From the NCBI GenBank assembly GCA_937941555.1, contig CALDHJ010000406.1, forward strand, positions 1 through 9,090: a stretch of DNA of 9,090 nt. The letters run 5' to 3'. The notes under the pieces are model-generated. The model had not been told where the DNA came from, searched no databases, and saw nothing but the letters and a program-made list of their open reading frames with translations. Source of the DNA: an uncultured Granulosicoccaceae bacterium. GTDB taxonomy: Bacteria > Pseudomonadota > Gammaproteobacteria > CALCKW01. A program made the position numbers and the translations under genes. Below, in pieces: positions 1 through 7,032 of the stretch (position 1 is the stretch's first letter; every line of letters starts with the position of its first letter).

Positions 1-320
1 ATGAACTTGCCCGCCAGACGAGCCTTCGCCAATGCGAACCCGGCCGGCACGCCGACGAGCATCGCAAGCGCTGTCGACAAGCCGGCTGTGATGAAGGAGT
101 TGAGCAGGGCTGATGGAAAATTCGAGCGCGTGATCTTGAAGAAATTCTCCAGGGTCAGCGCCAACGGGCTCTCCCAGATCGGTTCGAAAATCGCGAACGG
201 CTCGCGCAACGACAGGATCAACACCCAGACAGTCGGCAAGGCCGCAAAGATCAGAAGCGCCACCATCACCGCCAACCCGATCCGCCTCCGCCGTCGAAAA
301 GCAAGGCTGTTGTCGATCAT
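1..320 (-). CDS. ABC transporter permease, MalG type (partial, N-terminal 106 residues)
   Basis: This is the second inner-membrane permease subunit of a carbohydrate-type (MalFG/UgpAE-like) ABC importer; its C-terminus lies beyond the left edge. The start is the ATG on the minus strand at 320-318, which overlaps the stop of the upstream permease as ATGA and so suggests translational coupling. The visible protein begins MIDNSLAFRRRRR, a basic cytoplasmic tail. A first membrane segment follows at about residues 14-38, then a periplasmic stretch containing LALTLENFFKI (residues 53-63), a usual feature of MalG-type subunits just before the conserved domain. A second membrane segment lies at about 71-99, followed by GFALAKARLAGK, the typical basic cytoplasmic turn. 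The EAA loop that contacts the ATPase would lie further left and cannot be seen. Family assignment is firm; the transported substrate is unknown. Confidence 0.88.
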   Translation of the reverse strand, partial: MIDNSLAFRRRRRIGLAVMVALLIFAALPTVWVLILSLREPFAIFEPIWESPLALTLENFFKITRSNFPSALLNSFITAGLSTALAMLVGVPAGFALAKARLAGKF

Positions 321-1213
321 GTGGTCACCCGCTGGTTGAGCTTCGCGACGTGGTAGCTGATCAGCGCGGCGGTGAGAAACAGCATGACTGCGATGGCCGC
401 ACCGTAGGCGACGTTGGAATTCTGAAAGGTCTGCACATAGGCGTAGAAGTTGGTCGCCTGAGTGGATCGACCGGGGCCACCCTTGGTCATGACGAATATC
501 ATCGGAAAGTGTTTCAGCGAATCGATAAAGCGAAACAGGGTGATCATCAACAGCGCCGGGGTCAGGAGTGGCAGCGTGATGTGGATGAAGGTCCGCACTC
601 GCGTCGCACCGTCGAGCGCTGCCGCTTCTTCGAGATCGGGCGAGATTCCCTGCAAGGCTGCCATGATGATCAACATGGCAAACGGAAAATTGGTCCAGGT
701 GTCAGCGACGACAATGGCGAAAATCGCGCCCCACTGACTCGTCAGAAAGGCCGGTATGGTCACGCCGAACAGATCGAAAAAAGCATTGATCGGCGAGAGT
801 GTCGGTGTAAACAGCGAGAGCCAGATCAGCGCCACCGCCACATGCGGCACGGCATAGGGCAATAGAAACAACACCCGACCAACCCGCCAACGACCGGTGA
901 TCTTCTGCAACCCCACCGCCACGGCTGTCCCGATCAGCACTTGTGCGATGACACCGAAGACCGACAGCGCGGCCATCACATACACCGAGTTCACAAGGCG
1001 CCGGTCGGAGAGCATGCGCAGGAAATTGCGCCAACCGAATTCCCAGTTGGTGCCGCGAATGAGATGGTAGTCACTGAAGGCCAACGCAAACATGCCGGCC
1101 AGGGGCACTATCGCAAACAGCAATACGGCCAACACTGCGGGCAGCAACATCAGCCGGTAGCCCTGTTGCAGTTCGTAGGTGGCACCGCGACGTGCGATCA
1201 CCGAGTCAGCCAT
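317..1213 (-). CDS. ABC transporter permease, MalF/UgpA type
   Basis: This inner-membrane permease subunit of a carbohydrate-type ABC importer has 298 residues, the usual length for short MalF-like subunits. A hydrophobic segment at about residues 21-46 is followed by five more: about 75-101, 114-135, 160-187, 216-232 and 268-288. The cytoplasmic EAA loop, which docks to the ATPase, is clear at about 194-217: LEEAAALDGATRVRTF, then ITLPLLTP. The TKGGPGRST stretch at 243-251 is the GGP signature common in MalF-type subunits. The ATG at 1213-1211 has only a weak ribosome-binding sequence. It follows the binding-protein gene after 68 nt that hold a strong hairpin, and its stop overlaps the start of the next permease by 4 nt. 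It should form a heterodimer with that MalG-type subunit. The substrate cannot be deduced; no ATPase gene is visible. Confidence 0.93.
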   Translation of the reverse strand: MADSVIARRGATYELQQGYRLMLLPAVLAVLLFAIVPLAGMFALAFSDYHLIRGTNWEFGWRNFLRMLSDRRLVNSVYVMAALSVFGVIAQVLIGTAVAVGLQKITGRWRVGRVLFLLPYAVPHVAVALIWLSLFTPTLSPINAFFDLFGVTIPAFLTSQWGAIFAIVVADTWTNFPFAMLIIMAALQGISPDLEEAAALDGATRVRTFIHITLPLLTPALLMITLFRFIDSLKHFPMIFVMTKGGPGRSTQATNFYAYVQTFQNSNVAYGAAIAVMLFLTAALISYHVAKLNQRVTT

Positions 1214-1236
1214 TCAGCGTGTTCCGATCAGGTCGA

Positions 1237-1263
1237 GACCCGGCGAAAGCGTTTCGCCGGGTC
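1237..1263 (-). promoter_or_regulatory. Intercistronic stem-loop between binding-protein and permease genes
   Basis: A perfect inverted repeat has arms GACCCGGCGAAA (1237-1248) and its complement (1252-1263) around a 3-nt centre. It falls in the 68-nt gap between the stop of the solute-binding protein gene and the start of the MalF-type gene, and would fold in their shared transcript. No U-tract follows on either strand, so it is not a canonical intrinsic terminator. In other importer operons, hairpins at this position protect the upstream message or reduce read-through, giving excess binding protein. That role is inferred here. Confidence 0.65.
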
Positions 1264-1281
1264 AGTTGGGGGTAGCGGGCT

Positions 1282-2556
1282 TCAGAGACCGAGCAAGTCT
1301 CGCATATCCTGTTCAGCCTGCTCGAGCGCCTCTTCCGGCGACATCAAACCATTGATGGCGGCGTTCACGCTCTCGCCGATCGCCTGGCCAAGTGACGGCC
1401 ACTCCGGGATCAACGGACGGTAGTGACCGATCGCAAGATCGAGTGCTGCCACCCGTGTGGACAGGAAGTCCGGGTGAATCGCCGCGTACTTGGCCACGAC
1501 ATCAGGATTGTCGGCAACAGAGGCCGTGGTGAAGTCGGGAAACGACTGCGCCATGGCAATTTTGCTCACCGTCTCGGCACTGACCGCCCACTCGATGAAC
1601 TTGGCCGCGAGGTCCGGATTGGCCGCACTGGCCGGGATGCCCATACCGTGCACGCCAATCGCCGGAGAGCGACCCGCCGGTCCACCCGGTGGCAACGCGA
1701 TGCCGGTGTTCTCGGCAAACTGGCTCTTGGCCGGGTCGACAATCTGGCTGATGATGCCGGTGCCTTCGACTGCAAAGACGATCTGACCGTTTTGCGCGGC
1801 GGCGTTGACTTCGGCAAAGTTGAAATTGCCCGCGCCTTCAGGGCCGTATTCGTTGATGAGTTCAACATACACCTTCAAGGCTTCAACGTTTTCGGGCGAG
1901 TTGATCGCCGGCGTCAGGTCACCGCCCTCGTAGTCGGCGAAGAAGGTCCCGCCGTAGGCCCGCATGACCATCGGAAAGATGAACATGTTGAAGCCCTGCC
2001 CCGGCACCGCGCGCAACGCGATCGCCGCGTGCTCGTCGTTGGTCACCTTGGGGGCAATCTCCAACATCTCGGCCCAGGTTTCCGGCACGCCTACGCCGGC
2101 CTCATCGAGCACGTCCTTGCGGTAGCTCATCAGACCAACGCCGGCAAAAAACGGCAGCGCCCACTGGTCGCCGTTGACGTTGTACGCGCCAAGCGGCCCC
2201 GCCAGGATGTCGGTTGCGCCCGGCATCGCTGCCACGGCTTCGGTCATCGGTTGCAGCCAGCCCGCCTGGATCCAGCGCTGAACCTGAATCACCGGCGTGT
2301 GCACCACATCGATGTCACCGGTGCCACCGGTGAAGGTCAACGTGATCCGGTTTTCGAACACATCCTGACCGACCACGTCGATATTGGCCTTGATGCCGGT
2401 CTCGGCTTCGAAGTCTGCTGCCAGCGCCTGCAGGCCGTTGGTGTACGGCATGCCGAACATCAACACGTTGACCTCTTCCGCCTGCGCTGTCAGCGAGACA
2501 AAGGGTGCCGCTAGGGCGATACCCGCCGCCACCGCTGTTTTCAAAATACGCTTCAT
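1282..2556 (-). CDS. Extracellular solute-binding protein, family 1 (ABC importer)
   Basis: This periplasmic binding protein captures the substrate and delivers it to the two downstream permeases. It has 424 residues, normal for family 1 (MalE/UgpB-like). A Sec signal peptide covers residues 1-26: basic MKRILK, a hydrophobic core, and a cleavage site after AQA. The mature part starts EEVNVLMFGMPYTNG, the usual first beta strand, followed by LAADFEAETGIK. Other family features are a run of acidic and aromatic residues, the GVPETWAEMLEIA helix typical of sugar-type binding proteins, the MGIPASAANPDLAAKFIEWAV segment, and the C-terminal YRPLIPEWPSLGQ...AINGLMSPEEALEQA pattern. A strong ribosome-binding site (GGAGG, 8 nt before ATG) fixes the start. 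The gene starts 35 nt after the IclR-type regulator and is probably cotranscribed with it. The fold suggests a sugar, polyol or related solute, but the ligand is not identifiable. Confidence 0.93.
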   Translation of the reverse strand: MKRILKTAVAAGIALAAPFVSLTAQAEEVNVLMFGMPYTNGLQALAADFEAETGIKANIDVVGQDVFENRITLTFTGGTGDIDVVHTPVIQVQRWIQAGWLQPMTEAVAAMPGATDILAGPLGAYNVNGDQWALPFFAGVGLMSYRKDVLDEAGVGVPETWAEMLEIAPKVTNDEHAAIALRAVPGQGFNMFIFPMVMRAYGGTFFADYEGGDLTPAINSPENVEALKVYVELINEYGPEGAGNFNFAEVNAAAQNGQIVFAVEGTGIISQIVDPAKSQFAENTGIALPPGGPAGRSPAIGVHGMGIPASAANPDLAAKFIEWAVSAETVSKIAMAQSFPDFTTASVADNPDVVAKYAAIHPDFLSTRVAALDLAIGHYRPLIPEWPSLGQAIGESVNAAINGLMSPEEALEQAEQDMRDLLGL

Positions 2557-2591
2557 TCTCTCTTCCTCCCGGATGATTCGCCTGCCGCCCG

Positions 2592-3401
2592 CTATCCTCC
2601 GCGCATCGGCATGGCGTGGTGTTTGGGCCGCAATCGGTATGCGGCCCGCTCTGCAAAAACACGTTCCGACAAGGCGTCACGCGCCTCGAGCAGCGCTGTG
2701 CGATAGGTGTCGACGGGTGCACACTCGGGCTCCGCGGGTTCTGCAAGCGCAAGCAAGTGCAGGAATTGTCCGTCCTGGTCCTGTATGACCGTGGCAAATC
2801 GGCGTATGCCGACGTGGTTGCCCTCGAGATCTGCTGCAAACACTTCGTTGCGCATGGCTTCCAGGGTGTGCCTGACATCAACCGCCGGCAACGGCGGCGT
2901 CAAACGTCCGGGTGTGCGCAGGGTTTCGTAGAACCCGTCGGTGAAAAAACGCGCCTCGACCTCGGACCACTCCAATCGGCTCAGGTACAACTGCGACAAC
3001 ACGTCGAGCTCGTACAGGGAACGCCTGAAGCCAACCCCGGCCCGCATCACAACCGAGGGGTCCGGGTGATCGGTCTTGGAATGCCAGAGCAACTCGTGCC
3101 CGGCCACCACTACCACCTCTGCCGACACCCCGAACCGGGCAGACAAGTCGCGCATGGTCGCGTCGAGCGTCGCGAGGTAGGTCTCCGACATCGGAACGTT
3201 GCGCTCGAGGCGGAAGTTGCGCACCACATACTTCTCACTGGTGCGAAAGACATAGCCCCAGTCCGACAGCGTCTTGATGATCCGGCTCAAGGTCGACGCC
3301 GGAAGCCCACACGCCCGAGCGATATCCACCTGCTTGAGCGGATTCGGGCCTGCGGCCATCACATACTCGAGAACTTGCAAGGTTCGCTCGGTCGGATTCA
3401 C
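2592..3401 (-). CDS. IclR-family transcriptional regulator
   Basis: This is probably the local regulator of the importer operon it heads. It has 269 residues, near the family norm of about 250-270. The N-terminal winged helix-turn-helix is clear: ERTLQVLEYVMA (5-16), LKQVDIARACGLPASTLSRI (22-41, recognition helix about 35-47), then SDWGYVFRTSEKYVV (46-60). The rest is compatible with the GAF-like IclR effector domain but is more diverged, so the ligand is not predictable. The chosen start is GTG at 3401-3399, because the HTH begins almost at once and the next internal Met (residue 15) would remove part of it. The ribosome-binding site is weak (GGA, about 8 nt upstream). The regulator points the same way as the transporter genes and ends 35 nt before the binding-protein start. 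A palindrome about 25 bp upstream of the GTG suggests autoregulation. Confidence 0.88.
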   Translation of the reverse strand: MNPTERTLQVLEYVMAAGPNPLKQVDIARACGLPASTLSRIIKTLSDWGYVFRTSEKYVVRNFRLERNVPMSETYLATLDATMRDLSARFGVSAEVVVVAGHELLWHSKTDHPDPSVVMRAGVGFRRSLYELDVLSQLYLSRLEWSEVEARFFTDGFYETLRTPGRLTPPLPAVDVRHTLEAMRNEVFAADLEGNHVGIRRFATVIQDQDGQFLHLLALAEPAEPECAPVDTYRTALLEARDALSERVFAERAAYRLRPKHHAMPMRGG

Positions 3402-3421
3402 CTGAACATTCCAAATGCAGA

Positions 3422-3427
3422 ATTATG
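3422..3427 (-). promoter_or_regulatory. Candidate -10 element of the importer operon promoter
   Basis: On the minus strand this hexamer reads CATAAT, five of six matches to the sigma-70 -10 consensus, about 20 bp before the GTG of the IclR-type gene. The hexamer 17 bp further upstream (GCGTGA) is a poor -35, and the spacer is filled by the palindrome at 3426-3447. This would suit regulation by a protein bound at the palindrome. A TTGACA at 3480-3475 on the same strand has no good -10 at the usual distance. The call rests on one hexamer and is weak. Confidence 0.35.
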
Positions 3428-3447
3428 AATTCCAATAATGGAATTCA
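3426..3447. promoter_or_regulatory. Candidate IclR-type operator palindrome
   Basis: A perfect inverted repeat has arms TGAATTCCA (3426-3434) and TGGAATTCA (3439-3447) separated by ATAA. A third half-site, ATTCCAA, occurs at 3408-3414, exactly 21 bp from the same heptamer at 3429-3435, so on the same face of the helix. The site lies immediately upstream of the IclR-type gene. IclR-family proteins bind short palindromes of this size, often in their own promoter, and TGGAA/TTCCA half-sites resemble the known IclR operator pattern. Binding is inferred. Confidence 0.6.
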
Positions 3448-4038
3448 CGCCAGCATCCCAAAATGAAAATCAGATGTCAACAACCACTATCTCGTGTTCA
3501 AGCGGGTCATGTACGGTGCATCACACTGCACCAGCAAAACGACAAGCCATCACCCGACGTCAAAACCATCAGCTCACCGGAATCGCTGGTTCAAACGACG
3601 ATCGCACAGCTTGCGCAACGCGCATGCGCGATCCGGTGCTCGCCACGGCGCCTCACAAACAGCACCACAATGGGCAGAAGAGCCCGGTCTTCGGCGAGTC
3701 ATACCACCTGGCTGCAACACGGCGCGCGGGACGACAAAACCGCCAGCGGTCGAAGACGGCGCCCACCTTCCACGACACCGCGAGCAGTTGACCAGGGCTT
3801 CACGGGAGCGGCATGCCTGCGGCCAAGCGACACTGTTTGCGAGCGACCAATCCGGAGCTCGACGCCGTGTCATATTGCGGTAATGTTCGCGATACACAGT
3901 CTTTCTCACTGACGGCGAACAGGGGTCCGTTGGGTCAAACCCACGTCGATGCCCGCCTCGTCGTCTTCGGCATTTTCACAACCGTGCTCAACGGCGGTTC
4001 ACTGCCCTGAGCATCCCTGACCGACACGGAGATATGGA
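3448..4038. other. Long intergenic region without a credible gene
   Basis: About 590 bp separate the importer promoter from the phosphatase gene. Several frames stay open on both strands, as expected in high-GC DNA. Their products are rich in Arg, Thr, His and Ser with no recognisable domain, signal peptide or convincing ribosome-binding site, so none is called. The region holds the candidate PHO box at 3867-3888 and a perfect 12-bp palindrome CGCGCATGCGCG at 3619-3630 of unknown meaning. No tRNA, terminator with a U-tract, or mobile-element end was recognised. A small RNA or a decayed gene cannot be excluded. Confidence 0.5.
3867..3888 (+). promoter_or_regulatory. Candidate PHO box upstream of the PhoX-type phosphatase
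   Basis: Two 11-nt units in tandem, GTGTCATATTG and CGGTAATGTTC, match the PhoB-binding pattern of CTGTCAT repeats spaced by 11 nt, with six of seven and five of seven matches to the heptamer. It lies about 150 bp before the phosphatase start on the coding strand. No convincing -10 follows (GATACA at 3890-3895 is only partial and too close), so the leader would be long and unproven. The functional expectation for a PhoX gene favours it; the sequence match alone is modest. Confidence 0.33.
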
Positions 4039-5925
4039 ATGCGCAACCAAGACGACATCTCGTTTGACGACTACGACGAGATCATCAACCCCAAACCCGA
4101 CGACACCGACTTCGACCGCATTGTCGACATCGCGTTGTCGCGCCGAGATCTGATGAAAGGCATCATGGTATTCGGTGGCGTGACGGCGTTCGGCAACACC
4201 CTCATGCCAAGTGCGGCACACGCGGCGACAGACCGCTTCGCGTTCGACGCCATCGACATGAGCACCGCCGACGGCATCACCGTACCGCCGGGCTACAAAG
4301 CAGACGTGGTCGCGCGCTGGGGCGACCCACTCTGGTCCGACGCGCCGGAGTTCGATCACGCCACGCGCGGTACCGGTGCAAGCCAGGCCCGTGCCTTCGG
4401 CGACAACAACGACGGCATGGAGGTCTACGCCCACGGTGACAAGACCCTGCTGATCGTCAACAACGAATACACCAATCGCAAGATCATCTGGGGCAACCGC
4501 GAAGAGGGCAAGTCCGAGACCGACGACGACATTCTCAAGGGCATGAACGCACACGGCCTGACCGTGGTCGAGATCGCCGAGACCGACGGCGTGTGGGGCA
4601 TCGTCAAGGACAGCCCCTACAACCGCCGCGTCACCCCGGACGTCGAGATGGACATCACCGGCCCCGCCACCGGCCACGTCCTGATGCGCACCCAGAAAGA
4701 CCCCGCCGGCATGGTCGTGCAAGGCACCTACAACAACTGCGGCAACGGCTCGACCCCGTGGGGCACCTACCTCGCGTGCGAGGAGAACTTCAACGGCTAC
4801 TTCGCGACCGCCGATCAGGAACACCCGGTTACCGACGAAATGAAGCGCTACGGCATCACGCCGAAGGGCTGGGGCTATGACTGGCACAAGATCGACGACC
4901 GCTTCGACATTGGCAAAGTCGCCAACGAGTGCAACCGCCACGGCTACGTCACCGAGGTCGACCCGACCGACCCCACAAGCCGCCCGAAAAAGCGCACGGC
5001 ACTCGGCCGCTTCAAACACGAGAACGCCGAGGTCGTGGTCAACAGCGACGGCAAGATCGTGGTCTACATGGGCGACGACGAGCGCGGCGAATTTCTCTAC
5101 CGCTACGTTTCAAACGGTGTCTACGCGCCGGGCGGCGAGACCGATTCCCTGCTTGAAGACGGCACCCTCTACGCCGCGCGTTTTTACGAGAACGGCACCG
5201 GCGAGTGGCTGGAGCTGTCGCCGGAGACAACCGGTATGGCAAGCCTGGCCGAAGTCTGTATCCACACCCGCCAGGCCGCCTCAACCGTCGGCGCCACCAC
5301 CATGGACCGCCCCGAGTGGGTCGCGGCCAACCCCAAGGCGGCCGAAGTCTACTGCGCGCTAACCAACAACAAGAACCGCGGTGTCAAACCGAACGCCGGT
5401 GGCGACGAGACGCCCGTCGGCGGACCCAACCCGCGCGAAGCCAACAAGTACGGCCAGATCGTGCGTTGGCGTCCGGACGGCGCTGACCACACCAGCCGCG
5501 GTTTCGCATGGGACCTCTACGTGTTGGCCGGTAACCCGACCGTGCACGAGGGCGCTAACGCCGGTTCCGACAACGTCAACACGGGCAACATGTTCAACTC
5601 CCCGGACGGCCTGAAGTTCGACTCGAACGGCCTGCTGTGGATCCAGACCGACGGCAACTACTCGAACGAGAAGGATTTCGCCGGTCAGGGCAACAACCAG
5701 ATGCTCGCAGGCGACACCGCAACCGGCGAGATCCGCCGCTTCTTTGTCGGGCCGAAGCAAGCCGAAGTCACTGGCCTGACCTGGAGCCCGGACCGTCGCA
5801 CCATGTTCGTCGGTATCCAGCACCCGGGCGAGCGCGGCGAAGGCAACTGGCCCGAGGGCGGCGACGCCGTGCCGCGCTCTGCCATCGTCGCCGTCACGCG
5901 CGAAGACGGCGGCCTCGTCGGCTGA
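4039..5925 (+). CDS. phoX: PhoX family (DUF839) alkaline phosphatase, Tat-exported
   Basis: This is a calcium/iron-dependent phosphomonoesterase of the PhoX family, expected to release phosphate from organic phosphoesters outside the cytoplasm. It has 628 residues, within the range of large PhoX proteins. A Tat signal is clear: SRRDLMK at 34-40, a hydrophobic stretch, and a likely cleavage site near AHA-A (about 62-63). Ahead of the twin arginine is an acidic 33-residue leader. Conserved stretches follow: NNEYTN (141-146), NNCGNGSTPWGTYLACEENF with Cys247 and Glu248-249, HENAEV (327-332), YMGDDERGEFLYRYV (from 343), NSPDGLKFDSNGLLWIQTDG (520-539) and GLTWSPDRRTMFV near the end. In PhoX structures a Cys in the CEE region bridges the di-iron centre and acidic residues bind metals; Cys247 should be that residue. 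GGAG seven nt before the ATG supports the start. It stands alone, with the convergent LysR gene downstream. Exact substrate range is unproven. Confidence 0.9.
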   Translation: MRNQDDISFDDYDEIINPKPDDTDFDRIVDIALSRRDLMKGIMVFGGVTAFGNTLMPSAAHAATDRFAFDAIDMSTADGITVPPGYKADVVARWGDPLWSDAPEFDHATRGTGASQARAFGDNNDGMEVYAHGDKTLLIVNNEYTNRKIIWGNREEGKSETDDDILKGMNAHGLTVVEIAETDGVWGIVKDSPYNRRVTPDVEMDITGPATGHVLMRTQKDPAGMVVQGTYNNCGNGSTPWGTYLACEENFNGYFATADQEHPVTDEMKRYGITPKGWGYDWHKIDDRFDIGKVANECNRHGYVTEVDPTDPTSRPKKRTALGRFKHENAEVVVNSDGKIVVYMGDDERGEFLYRYVSNGVYAPGGETDSLLEDGTLYAARFYENGTGEWLELSPETTGMASLAEVCIHTRQAASTVGATTMDRPEWVAANPKAAEVYCALTNNKNRGVKPNAGGDETPVGGPNPREANKYGQIVRWRPDGADHTSRGFAWDLYVLAGNPTVHEGANAGSDNVNTGNMFNSPDGLKFDSNGLLWIQTDGNYSNEKDFAGQGNNQMLAGDTATGEIRRFFVGPKQAEVTGLTWSPDRRTMFVGIQHPGERGEGNWPEGGDAVPRSAIVAVTREDGGLVG

Positions 5926-5940
5926 CACCCGCCAAACAGT

Positions 5941-5961
5941 CCCGGGTCAATCGGACCCGGG
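5941..5961. terminator. Stem-loop in the convergent gap between phosphatase and LysR genes
   Basis: Arms CCCGGGTC (5941-5948) and GACCCGGG (5954-5961) enclose a 5-nt loop, 16 bp after the phosphatase stop and about 60 bp beyond the stop of the convergent LysR gene. No proper U-tract follows on either strand; only a short GTTTG occurs on the minus side. It is placed where a shared bidirectional terminator would be, but the missing U-tract leaves this uncertain. The remaining 96-bp gap shows nothing else. Confidence 0.45.
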
Positions 5962-6021
5962 TCAACCCGATCCGCGACACCAAGCCGTTACACGCCAGGG
6001 ATCCGATCCAGCGATCCGCTT

Positions 6022-6927
6022 TCACACGACAGCGGTGGCACCCGCGCCGCCGCAGTGCGCAATCAGGTAGTCGATGAACGCTCGCACGCGCAGCGGCAAA
6101 TGAGACGTCGCAGGATAGACCGCGTGCAGATCAAGTGTGGCCCAGTGATGGTCGGTCAACACTTCGACCAGATCACCGGATGCCAACGCGTCTTCAGCGA
6201 TAAACCGCGGCAATAACGCCACGCCCAACCCGGCAGTAGCCGCGTCGCGCAGGAATTCACCGCTGTCGGCAACCATGCGAGCAGCCAACTCCACCTCCCC
6301 GGCCGTTCCGGTCGGGTCGAGATACTGCCACCTTTTGCGTTCTCGCAACCCGAAACGCAACTCCGGCATCGACGCCAGCCCATCCGCCGTCGTGGGCTTC
6401 CCCCACTCCGCCACAAAGGCCGGGCTCGCGACAACACAAGCCTCGAGCGTCGCCAACTTTCGTGCCTTGAGTGTGGAATCCGGCAGATCACCAATGCGCA
6501 AGGCCAAGTCAAAGCCCTCGGCAATCAGGTCGACCTTCCGGTCGCTGAACTGCACATCGCACTGCACAGCCGGGTGCAGCGCACTGAAGGCCGTGATCAG
6601 GGGCCCCACCCGCATCAACCCGAACGACAGCGGCAACGAAATCCGGATGCGACCGCTCAAGACGCCAGCCGGGTCTCCGCCGACAGACTCCATGTCGTGC
6701 CACTCGGCCAGGAGACCGGTGGCGCGAGTGTGCAGGGCGCGTCCCTCTTCGGTCAGGCTCAGGGTCCGCGTCGTTCGCGTGAACAACTGCGCCCCAAGGC
6801 GTTTTTCGAGCTCACTGATCCGTCGGCTCACCAGCGATTTGGCGACGCCGAGCTGCTGCGCAGCAGCGGTGAAGGTGCCGGCCTCGACGGTGCGAACAAA
6901 AGTCTCGATCTCTTCAAAACGGTTCAT
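6022..6927 (-). CDS. LysR-family transcriptional regulator
   Basis: This probable regulator of the divergent azoreductase and pirin genes has 301 residues, the family norm. The N-terminal HTH starts MNRFEEIETFVRTVEAGTFT and continues AAAQQLGVAKSLVSRRISEL (21-40) and RLGAQLFTRTTRTLSLTEEG, a textbook LysR DNA-binding domain ending in its linker helix. The effector domain begins about residue 90 (GRIRISLPLSFG), contains DLALRIGDLPDSTLKARKLA, and ends LRVRAFIDYLIAHCGG, typical of the subgroup often beside oxidoreductase genes. The reading frame stays open upstream, but ATG 6927-6925 is preferred because the family begins with this M-(x)-x-F pattern; no good ribosome-binding site is visible there. 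It is transcribed away from azoR with 105 bp between starts, the classic arrangement for a LysR regulator acting on its neighbour. Inducer unknown. Confidence 0.92.
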   Translation of the reverse strand: MNRFEEIETFVRTVEAGTFTAAAQQLGVAKSLVSRRISELEKRLGAQLFTRTTRTLSLTEEGRALHTRATGLLAEWHDMESVGGDPAGVLSGRIRISLPLSFGLMRVGPLITAFSALHPAVQCDVQFSDRKVDLIAEGFDLALRIGDLPDSTLKARKLATLEACVVASPAFVAEWGKPTTADGLASMPELRFGLRERKRWQYLDPTGTAGEVELAARMVADSGEFLRDAATAGLGVALLPRFIAEDALASGDLVEVLTDHHWATLDLHAVYPATSHLPLRVRAFIDYLIAHCGGAGATAVV

Positions 6928-7032
6928 GCCGGGTGTTGTTGCAATTGTGTGAACACTGAAGTCACGGAAAGCGGGCTTATCTTCCGGTCGCGCGCGCCCA
7001 CTATAGCCGGACACACACCGGATGAACCGACC
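6928..7032. promoter_or_regulatory. Divergent control region between LysR and azoreductase genes
   Basis: These 105 bp separate the two divergent starts and should hold both promoters and the LysR-binding site. A 10-bp palindrome GTGTGAACAC lies at 6947-6956, next to CAATTG (6942-6947), about 20 bp from the LysR start. On the plus strand TATAGC at 7002-7007 is a possible -10 for the azoreductase, without a good -35. No symmetrical T-N11-A box could be fixed, so the operator is only suggested. Confidence 0.4.

Noticed and set aside
1423..2514. 363-codon open frame on the plus strand, antisense to the solute-binding protein gene
   Set aside because: Its product is Arg/His/Gly-rich with no domain, while the minus strand encodes a complete binding protein with signal peptide and strong ribosome-binding site. 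It is a shadow frame of high-GC coding DNA.
3475..3480. Consensus -35 TTGACA on the minus strand
   Set aside because: No acceptable -10 hexamer lies 16-18 bp downstream (GGATGC is found there), so it is not called as a promoter.
3585..3605. GGTTCAAAC resembling a tRNA T-arm
   Set aside because: The flanking bases do not pair as a 5-bp T-stem and no acceptor or anticodon arm fits around it.
3619..3630. 12-bp palindrome CGCGCATGCGCG
   Set aside because: Perfect but composed of CG/GC steps common by chance in this composition, with no adjacent gene or second copy noted.
3438..3912. Overlapping open frames of 117-149 codons on the plus strand and one of 111 codons on the minus strand in the long gap
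   Set aside because: They overlap each other in different frames, lack ribosome-binding sites and domains, and have biased Arg/Thr/His/Ser composition. Treated as non-coding.
3988..5019. 343-codon open frame on the minus strand opposite the 5' half of the PhoX-type gene
   Set aside because: The Val/Ala/Gly-rich low-complexity product has no recognisable motif, and the plus strand carries conserved PhoX motifs over the same stretch.
6574..7032. N-terminal extension of the azoR frame
   Set aside because: It is antisense to the LysR gene and adds a residue run with no domain; the AzoR fold begins exactly at the ATG at 7033.
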